The notes under the pieces: generated by a model
What the model was told of the DNA's origin: nothing
Seen by the model: only the letters and a program-made list of their open reading frames with translations
The model's database searches: none
Position numbers and translations under genes: made by a program
Shown here: piece by piece, positions 12,081 to 17,564 of the stretch
Position numbering within the stretch: the stretch's first letter is position 1
Layout of the letters: every line of letters begins with the position of its first letter
Origin: Chloroflexota bacterium
GTDB taxonomy: Bacteria; Chloroflexota; Anaerolineae; B4-G1
DNA: 17,564 bases
Assembly: GCA_011046405.1 (NCBI GenBank)
Contig: DSAR01000165.1
Span: 1 to 17,564 of the forward strand
Direction: 5' to 3'

Positions 12081-13958
12081 TTGAAAACGGCCACGGCACG
12101 AGTGAGCACGTCAATGATGGTGGCGCTGCTGTGTATCACCTTTGCCGCCTCCTGCACCCCTTCACCGCCCACGCCCACCCGCACGCCCACACCACCGCCG
12201 CCTACCCTCACCCCAACGCCAGAACCGAAGATCATGACCATCTGTCTGCCCGAGGAACCTGACAGCCTTTACCTCTACGGCAGCGAAAGCCCCGGTCTTG
12301 CCGCCCAACACATCTGGCACACGATCTACGATGGGCCCTTCGATCACCGGGATTACGCTTACCAACCGGTCATCCTGGAGGATCGCCCTATGCTTGAAGG
12401 TGGCGGGGCGACGATTCTCACCACCACCGTGCAGGCAGGCGCTCGCGTGCTCTCGGCCGATGGGATCGTAACCGAACTGGTCCCCGGGGTAACCATCAAG
12501 GACGCTGCCGGTCAGCGTGTCACCTTCGATGGCGCTCCCGTGAATATGCACCAGATGCGCGTGACCTTCACCCTGCGATCGAATCTCTATTGGTCGGATG
12601 GCGTCCCGCTCAGCGCCAACGATTCGGTCTTCTCTTACGTCCTGACCGCCGACCCCGCCACCCCCGCGCGCCAGAAACACGCGGTCGAGCGCACCGCGGC
12701 CTATCAAGCGATCAACCCGCGCACCGTGCTTTGGACCGGTGTCCCCGGCTACCTGGACCGCGCCTACGCGCTCAATTTCTGGCATCCCCTGCCCCAGCAC
12801 GCCTGGGGGGCGCTTTCGGCCAGCGAACTGATCAGCGCCCCGGTCGCGACGCGGGCGCCCCTCGGTTGGGGTCCCTTCGTCATCAAGGAGTGGGTTGCCG
12901 GCAGCCACCTGACTGTCGCCCGCAATCCGATCTACTTCCGCACGCCAGAGGGATTGCCTCACGTGGACCAGATCATCTTTCGTTTCATCCCCGATCCCAC
13001 GCAACTGGCCCAGGCGCTGCTGAGCGGGCATTGCCACGTAGTCACGCACGAGAAAGCCGACGCAGTGCGGGCCGCGCTCCCCGGCGGCGCGGCGATCGAG
13101 ATGCACGTCACGCCAGCGCCCCGCTGGGAACTGCTGGCCTTCGGCATCACGCCCCAGCGAGGTTACGAGCGGCCCGACTTCTTCGAGGACGTGCGGGTGC
13201 GGCAGGCCGTCGCGTCGTGCATCGACCGCCAGGCCATTGTCAGCCAGACCATCGGCCTGCCGAGCCAGGTGCTTCATAGTTATCTCCCACCAGAACACCC
13301 GCTCCACGCCGGGGATGCGCTCCGTGTCTGGCCATATGATCCGGCGGCGGGACAGGCGCTCCTGGACAGCGCCGGCTGGCGTGACGAGGATGGGGATGGC
13401 GTGCGAGAGGCCTACAACATCCCCGGCATATCCTCCGGCACGCCCTTCCAGGTTAGCTATCATACGAGCAACGATCCCCTGCGCATTCAGGTTGCCCAAC
13501 TGATACAGGCTCAATTAGCCGCTTGCGGGATCCAGGTGAACCTGAACCCGATGATGGCGACGGCGCTGTTCGCGCCGGGGCCAGAGGGGCCACTCTTCGG
13601 TCGGCGCTTCGACCTGGCCCAATTCTCCTGGCAGGCGAGCGTCGATCCACTGTGCGATCTATTCCTGAGCAGCCAGATGCCCGATCCCGGCCGCTGGCAG
13701 CGTCCCAACGTCGGCGGCTTTCTCGACGACGATTACGACGTGGCCTGCCGGGCCGCCCTCGAGGCGATCCCGGATAGCGCGATCTACGTCACGAAACAGA
13801 TCGAGTCGCAGGCCATCTTTTCCCAGCGCTTGCCCGTCCTGCCTCTTTTCCAGCGACTCAAGGTGACCTTTGCCACGCCAGTGGTCGTCGGATTATCGCC
13901 CAACGTATCAGAAGCGTCGGAATTGTGGAACGTCGAACAACTCGACATAAACCCATGA
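12081..13958 (+). CDS. ABC transporter substrate-binding lipoprotein, family 5 (peptide type)
   Basis: A 625-aa extracellular solute receptor of the oligopeptide/nickel (SBP_bac_5) family. The start is TTG at 12081 with AAAGGAG at 12066-12072, 8 nt away; an ATG at 12063 is in frame but has no ribosome site. The signal peptide MKTATARVSTSMMVALLCITFAASC ends in a lipobox-like AASC (Cys25), followed by a Pro/Thr-rich tether (about 26-48) that holds it off the membrane. The mature part starts KIMTICLPEEPDSLYLYG and has family motifs such as FTLRSNLYWSDGVPLSANDSVFS, GWGPFVIKEW and the VRQAVASCIDRQAIV helix. No permease or ATPase genes are adjacent. Ligand unknown; the peptidase gene downstream makes peptides likely. 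Confidence 0.92.
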   Translation: MKTATARVSTSMMVALLCITFAASCTPSPPTPTRTPTPPPPTLTPTPEPKIMTICLPEEPDSLYLYGSESPGLAAQHIWHTIYDGPFDHRDYAYQPVILEDRPMLEGGGATILTTTVQAGARVLSADGIVTELVPGVTIKDAAGQRVTFDGAPVNMHQMRVTFTLRSNLYWSDGVPLSANDSVFSYVLTADPATPARQKHAVERTAAYQAINPRTVLWTGVPGYLDRAYALNFWHPLPQHAWGALSASELISAPVATRAPLGWGPFVIKEWVAGSHLTVARNPIYFRTPEGLPHVDQIIFRFIPDPTQLAQALLSGHCHVVTHEKADAVRAALPGGAAIEMHVTPAPRWELLAFGITPQRGYERPDFFEDVRVRQAVASCIDRQAIVSQTIGLPSQVLHSYLPPEHPLHAGDALRVWPYDPAAGQALLDSAGWRDEDGDGVREAYNIPGISSGTPFQVSYHTSNDPLRIQVAQLIQAQLAACGIQVNLNPMMATALFAPGPEGPLFGRRFDLAQFSWQASVDPLCDLFLSSQMPDPGRWQRPNVGGFLDDDYDVACRAALEAIPDSAIYVTKQIESQAIFSQRLPVLPLFQRLKVTFATPVVVGLSPNVSEASELWNVEQLDINP

Positions 13959-14000
13959 ACTGAATGACGATCTCAATAAGGCTGAATAAGGAGTGATGAT

Positions 14001-15359
14001 ATGAACCCTAAATCAAAGCAAATCGAGAACTATATTGAGGCCCACATCGAGGTATACCTGGAACGCCTGCGCCGGGCCTGCGCCCAGCCCAGCATATCGG
14101 CCCAAAATCGTGGGCTGGAAGAGATGGCCGAATTGTGCGTCGAAATGCTGAAGGACATCGACGTCGACGCCGAACTGGTTCGAGCGAACGGCCCGCCCGT
14201 CGTCCTGGGGCGGGTCGTGGGGGACGGCCAGCGCTCGTTGCTTTTCTACAACCACTACGACGTCCAGCCGGTGGATCCCCTCGACGAATGGGAGACGGCG
14301 CCATTCGAAGCGGTCATCCGCGATGGCAAATTCTACGCCCGGGGCGCCGCCGACAACAAGGGCGCCATCGTCTCGCGTATCTGCGCCCTGGAGGCCTACC
14401 TGGCCCATCACGAGCATCTGCCGGTCGACATCCTGTGGGTGATAGAAGGGGAGGAGGAGGTCGGCAGCCCTCACCTGGATCAATTCGTGGATCGGCACGC
14501 CGACACACTGCGCCAGGTCTACGCTTGCGTCTGGGAGGCCGGGGGGAAAGACGCCCGCGGCCGCTACGAGATCTCTCTCGGTTGCAAGGGTCTGCTGTAC
14601 GTCACCCTGCGCGCCCGGGGCGCCGACACCGACCTGCACTCTGCGCTCGCCGCCATCGTCGCCAACCCGGTCTGGCGGCTGTCCTGGGCTCTGAACGCGC
14701 TCAAGGGGTCCGACGGACGGGTCCAGATCCCCGGATTCTACGATAGCGTACAGCCCATCACGCCGGCCCAGCGAGAGGCCCTCGCCGCGTGGGATTACCC
14801 CGAATCAGAGACCCGTGACCTCTACGGCATCGACGGGTTCCTGGGGGACCTCAGCGGAGAGCGTCTCAAGGAAGCGCTCATTTTCTCACCCACGTGCAAC
14901 ATCGCCGGGTTTCACGCCGGGTATGGCGGGCCGGGGTCCAAGACCGTGCTCCCCCGGGAAGCCACGGCTAAGCTGGACTTCCGCCTGGTGCCTGACCAAT
15001 CGCCCGAAGAAATCGTCGCCCAGCTCCGGGCATATCTCGACGCGCAAGGTTTCAGTGACGTGGAAATCGTGGCCAGTGACGGCGAACATCCCGTCAGCGG
15101 CGATCCCGAACATCCATTCACCCAAAGCGCCGTGCGTGCAGCCGAGCGGGTCTACGGGCACACCCCTGCTGTACTACCGATGATGAGCGGCACGGGACCG
15201 GTCCACGTGCTCTGCGGGCAGTTTGGCGTGCCCATCGCCACCGCCGGCGTGGGGTACAGCGGTTCCCGCGCCCACGGCCCCAACGAGCACATCCACGTCG
15301 CCGACTTCATTGAGGGGATCAAATACATCGTCGCGCTCCTGGACGAATTCGCCGCGTAG
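14001..15359 (+). CDS. M20 family metallopeptidase (dipeptidase)
   Basis: A 452-aa zinc dipeptidase of the M20 family, cytosolic (no signal peptide). Metal and catalytic positions are His85 and Asp87 in NHYDVQP, bridging Asp118 in GAADNKG, Glu152/Glu153 in EGEEEVGS, and His430 in NEHIH near the end; Glu179 in VWEAGG stands where some members have Asp. The lid/dimer domain is the GADTDLHSALAAIVANP region (about 212-228). The ATG at 14001 has AAGGAG at 13988-13993. It lies 42 bp after the substrate-binding protein, so both may be one transcript: import of peptides and then hydrolysis. Exact substrate unknown. A 13-bp hairpin follows the stop. Confidence 0.93.
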   Translation: MNPKSKQIENYIEAHIEVYLERLRRACAQPSISAQNRGLEEMAELCVEMLKDIDVDAELVRANGPPVVLGRVVGDGQRSLLFYNHYDVQPVDPLDEWETAPFEAVIRDGKFYARGAADNKGAIVSRICALEAYLAHHEHLPVDILWVIEGEEEVGSPHLDQFVDRHADTLRQVYACVWEAGGKDARGRYEISLGCKGLLYVTLRARGADTDLHSALAAIVANPVWRLSWALNALKGSDGRVQIPGFYDSVQPITPAQREALAAWDYPESETRDLYGIDGFLGDLSGERLKEALIFSPTCNIAGFHAGYGGPGSKTVLPREATAKLDFRLVPDQSPEEIVAQLRAYLDAQGFSDVEIVASDGEHPVSGDPEHPFTQSAVRAAERVYGHTPAVLPMMSGTGPVHVLCGQFGVPIATAGVGYSGSRAHGPNEHIHVADFIEGIKYIVALLDEFAA

Positions 15360-15373
15360 AAGAGAGAAGCGAA

Positions 15374-15408
15374 CACAAAGGGCGCCCGAAAAACTGGCGC
15401 CCTTTGTG
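15374..15408. terminator. Hairpin terminator between convergent M20 and holA genes
   Basis: CACAAAGGGCGCC (15374-15386) pairs perfectly with GGCGCCCTTTGTG (15396-15408) around a 9-nt loop. It lies 15 bp after the peptidase stop and 57 bp past the holA stop on the other strand, so it could serve both. T residues are only inside the stem, so termination strength is uncertain. Confidence 0.7.
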
Positions 15409-15465
15409 CATGCAGGGTAATCTTGTGAGCGTTTTAGATGCAATCAGGTCGTCTCGTCTGTTCCA

Positions 15466-16464
15466 TTAACGTTGGGGTGTTGTGCCTGCGATGCCGGCGA
15501 CCAGCAGGTCGAGCGCGACCTCGGCGTCGATCTTTCCGGTCTTGATGGCGACGTCGGTCTCCAGCAGGTGGCGGTAGACTTTCTCCAGTTGGGCGGCGGT
15601 GAAGTGGTTGGCCTGGCTGTAGAGCTTCTTGGTGGGGTAGGGGTGCAGCTTGATGATCCGGGCGATGCTGTTGGCGTTTTCCCCAGCTTGCTTCAACTCC
15701 TGGACCTGGATCAGCAGGCGGAACTGGCGCACGATCATGGCCAGCAATCCCAGGGGGTGCTCGCCCGTCTCCAGCAGGCGGTGGAGGGTCTGGGCGGCGG
15801 TGGGGCCATCCCGCCGGCCCAGGGCGTCGACCATGTCGAAGACGACGGCTTCCTGAACGTAGGGCACCAAGACATCGACGTCTTCGCTCGTGATGGGCCG
15901 CTCGCCGTTGGTGTAGGTCGCCAGTTTGATGATCTCCTGCTCGAGCAGGCGCAGGTCGTTCCCCACCACGGCGGCCAATTGGTGGGCGGCCCGGGGCTCG
16001 ATCTCGGCGCCGTGTTTTTTCGCTCGCTTGACGATCCATCCGGGCAGGGCCTTGTCCTTCGGTGGCTCGAATTGTTTGACGTATCCCCGATCCTCTTTCT
16101 GGGCCAGCTTCAGCACCGGATGTTTAGCCGGCAGGGCCTTGTCCTCGACGAAGACCAGCCGCGTCGTATCCGGCATGCGAGGGAGGTAGTCGAGCAGCGC
16201 GTCTACCTCGTTGGAAGCGGCTTTCTGGCCCTGCAGCCAGCTCAACATTCCATCGACGATGACCAAGCGCTTGTCGGCCAGGAAGGGGATGGCGTCGCAG
16301 GCGTGGTGGAGCTCGCCCAGCGAGAGGTTTTTCCCATCCAGGTAAGTGGTGTTCAGGTCCACCGTGTCGGGCGGGCCGAGCTTGCGCTTGAACTCGGCTA
16401 TCGTCTCGGCGCGGGTGAACGCGTCGCTGCCGTGGAAGACGTAGAAGGTGGGCGCTTTCGCCAT
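15466..16464 (-). CDS. holA: DNA polymerase III subunit delta
   Basis: The clamp-loader delta subunit, which opens the sliding clamp for loading onto DNA. The 332-aa length is normal. The start MAKAPTFYVFHGSDAFTRAETIAEFK resembles the family's N-terminal P-loop-like region (degenerate, no ATPase). LVIVDGMLSWLQ, TRLVFVEDKALP, GNDLRLLEQEIIKLATY and VQEAVVFDMVDALGRRD are characteristic delta segments. It is the last gene of a minus-strand operon, starting 6 bp after the stop of the upstream membrane protein gene; only a weak GGTAGG precedes it, so coupling is likely. Confidence 0.94.
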   Translation of the reverse strand: MAKAPTFYVFHGSDAFTRAETIAEFKRKLGPPDTVDLNTTYLDGKNLSLGELHHACDAIPFLADKRLVIVDGMLSWLQGQKAASNEVDALLDYLPRMPDTTRLVFVEDKALPAKHPVLKLAQKEDRGYVKQFEPPKDKALPGWIVKRAKKHGAEIEPRAAHQLAAVVGNDLRLLEQEIIKLATYTNGERPITSEDVDVLVPYVQEAVVFDMVDALGRRDGPTAAQTLHRLLETGEHPLGLLAMIVRQFRLLIQVQELKQAGENANSIARIIKLHPYPTKKLYSQANHFTAAQLEKVYRHLLETDVAIKTGKIDAEVALDLLVAGIAGTTPQR

Positions 16465-16470
16465 CGCGAC

Positions 16471-17100
16471 CTACCGGCGTGCTGACGTTACGTCCTCGGT
16501 GCGGACGTGATGGACGATCATCGGATGTTGTTTATCCAGGCCGGCCTTTTCCTCGCGCGTGACGCCGGCGATGCGCATGTTGCCGACGTTGGCCTGGGTC
16601 GTCACGTGGGTTTGCAGCGCCTGACCCAGGGGACGTCCGGCGATGATGCCCAGCGTGGCGGCCGCGCAGGCCAGCGGCAGGCGCGTGACCCACGTCAACA
16701 GATTCTTGGCCCGGACGCTTGCGGTCTGCTCCCCCTCTGACCGGTCGAACCAGGCGCTGCTCAGGGCCAGGAAAGCGCCCAGCCCGGCCAACGTCCCGGC
16801 CACGACGATGTTGGTGCCGCAATTGGCGTGAATGGCCATCTGTCGTTGGCCAGCCCGGAGTTGTCGCAACCCCTCCTGGGCGGCGTCTAGCACCGCTTCG
16901 GTAGGCACGTCCCCGTAGATGTAGTAGCCCCAGAAGGACGAGCGCCCCATCAGCCGGATGCCGGGCAGGCGCTCGCTCAGGATGTGGATGGTGGCATGTT
17001 CCAGCGCGTGGTTGCGGCGCACGCGCGAGACGGCGGACGATAGGAATCCCAGGGGGGCGGCGAGTGGTGTGTGGGATGACGGGTGTATCCTTTGACTCAT
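16471..17100 (-). CDS. DUF6391-like membrane protein
   Basis: A 209-aa protein with a conserved-looking RNHALEHATIHIL motif (29-41, two His and one Glu that could bind metal), SFWGYYIYGDVPTE (55-68), and NCGTN (93-97) leading into membrane segments at about 97-117 and 140-158. This resembles cyanobacterial and Chloroflexota proteins grouped as DUF6391; I give the family name from memory, so treat it as tentative. The ATG at 17100 has GAGAGGT just upstream, overlapping the stop of the sortase gene, whose TAA ends 3 bp away. Sits between sortase and holA. Function unknown. Confidence 0.75.
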   Translation of the reverse strand: MSQRIHPSSHTPLAAPLGFLSSAVSRVRRNHALEHATIHILSERLPGIRLMGRSSFWGYYIYGDVPTEAVLDAAQEGLRQLRAGQRQMAIHANCGTNIVVAGTLAGLGAFLALSSAWFDRSEGEQTASVRAKNLLTWVTRLPLACAAATLGIIAGRPLGQALQTHVTTQANVGNMRIAGVTREEKAGLDKQHPMIVHHVRTEDVTSARR

Positions 17101-17103
17101 ATT

Positions 17104-17564
17104 TTACCTCTCATTGTTTGGCTCTATTCTGCGGGCGATGACAATCAAGCGATATCTCAGGCTGCCGTAGGGATGGCAGGTGACCAGTGTCAAGCGCTCG
17201 TCCCCGGTGGGCAGGGTGTAGCGGGCGTTCTCCTGACGGACTTCCAACGGTTGGCCTGCCTCGGGCAGGATCAACGTCTCGGAGATGGCGTAGGCGTAGG
17301 CCACGTCGTTGGAGAAGATGGTGATGGTTTCCCCCGCTTTCAGTGTGTAGAGATCGCGGAAGATCTCGCCGTGGGAGGTGTTGTGGCCGTTGAGGACGGT
17401 GTTGCCGGGCGCGCCCAGGGGGGCCGAGGTATCGTGCCAGCCGGCGGCGTATTCGTCCGGTACTTGCCACGCGGCGTATGACTGGCCGTCCACGTCGATC
17501 AACTGGGTGGAGACGGGCAGGATCGGCGCGTCGATCTGGAGGGTGGGGATGGTGATGCGGGTGG
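17104..17564 (-). CDS. Class E/F-type sortase, N-terminus outside the window
   Basis: The reading frame is open to the window end, so the protein is partial: about 153 residues ending IARRIEPNNER. Its visible start, RITIPTLQIDAPILPV, is the usual beginning of a sortase domain, so only the N-terminal tail and membrane anchor are missing. The catalytic residues are visible: His in VLNGHNTSHGEIF, Cys in LTLVTCHPYG and Arg in RYRLIVIARR. Sortases cut a C-terminal sorting signal and attach surface proteins; in this phylum the role is less clear. It is the first visible gene of the operon with the DUF6391-like gene and holA. Confidence 0.92.
   Translation of the reverse strand, partial: TRITIPTLQIDAPILPVSTQLIDVDGQSYAAWQVPDEYAAGWHDTSAPLGAPGNTVLNGHNTSHGEIFRDLYTLKAGETITIFSNDVAYAYAISETLILPEAGQPLEVRQENARYTLPTGDERLTLVTCHPYGSLRYRLIVIARRIEPNNER

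Noticed and set aside
12162..13514. 450-codon minus-strand open frame opposite the substrate-binding protein
   Set aside because: No recognisable domain; the plus-strand frame has a signal peptide, lipobox and family motifs.
13971..13980. Fourth copy of the A/B/C element end (TCTCAATAA) before the M20 gene
   Set aside because: Only nine bases match, with no partner inverted copy and no duplication; likely chance.
15472..16485. 337-codon plus-strand open frame opposite holA
   Set aside because: Val/Gly/Leu/Gln-rich antisense shadow; the minus strand encodes a clear delta subunit.

Overview
The window is GC-rich bacterial chromosome. It most resembles Chloroflexota (Anaerolineae-like): a Pro/Thr-rich lipoprotein linker, a class E/F-type sortase, an LCP protein, a tungsten-type aldehyde:ferredoxin oxidoreductase (AOR) and many short palindromic intergenic repeats all fit. 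This placement is an inference from gene content; there is no rRNA or other phylogenetic marker beyond ordinary proteins.

Layout. 1-434 is a gene-free stretch with a 26-bp perfect hairpin and two nested MITE-like elements just upstream of rpiA. 435-1785 holds rpiA and rpe (overlapping, non-oxidative pentose phosphate pathway). After a repeat-bearing gap, 2076-5575 holds a CvpA-like membrane protein, mutS2 (overlapping it) and a ThiS/MoaD-like protein that lacks the Gly-Gly tail. 5576-5859 is a long leader with a possible pseudoknot and a strong intrinsic terminator in front of the AOR gene (5860-7596). A small zinc-ribbon protein follows on the minus strand (7697-7951). 7973-8587 is another MITE-rich region with two elements. 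8588-9520 is a two-gene operon: a MoaD/ThiS-like protein with a proper Gly-Gly end, and an alpha/beta hydrolase. mutM (minus, 9720-10553) and an LCP family gene (plus, 10730-11668) are transcribed divergently from two near-consensus sigma70-type promoters. 11669-12080 is a repeat nest with a further MITE. Next come an orphan oligopeptide-type ABC substrate-binding lipoprotein (12081-13958) and an M20 dipeptidase (14001-15359), which together suggest peptide uptake and breakdown. The last block is a minus-strand operon: sortase (cut by the window end), a DUF6391-like membrane protein, and holA (DNA polymerase III delta).

The main discovery is structural. At least four small non-autonomous elements (A 149-258, B 8104-8263, C 8443-8552, E 11787-11939) and a fifth interrupted one (D 265-403) each show terminal inverted repeats and 8-9 bp target-site duplications. 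A and C are base-for-base identical in opposite orientation 8.2 kb apart. B has the ends of A/C but an interior related to that of D, whose ends are different, as if interiors and ends were exchangeable modules. A sits inside the target-duplication/left end of D, so their insertion order can be read.

The second candidate is the AOR leader RNA: two perfect stems that interlock as a pseudoknot or compete, then a terminator, which is a riboswitch-like layout upstream of a metal-pterin enzyme. I cannot match it to a known class from memory.
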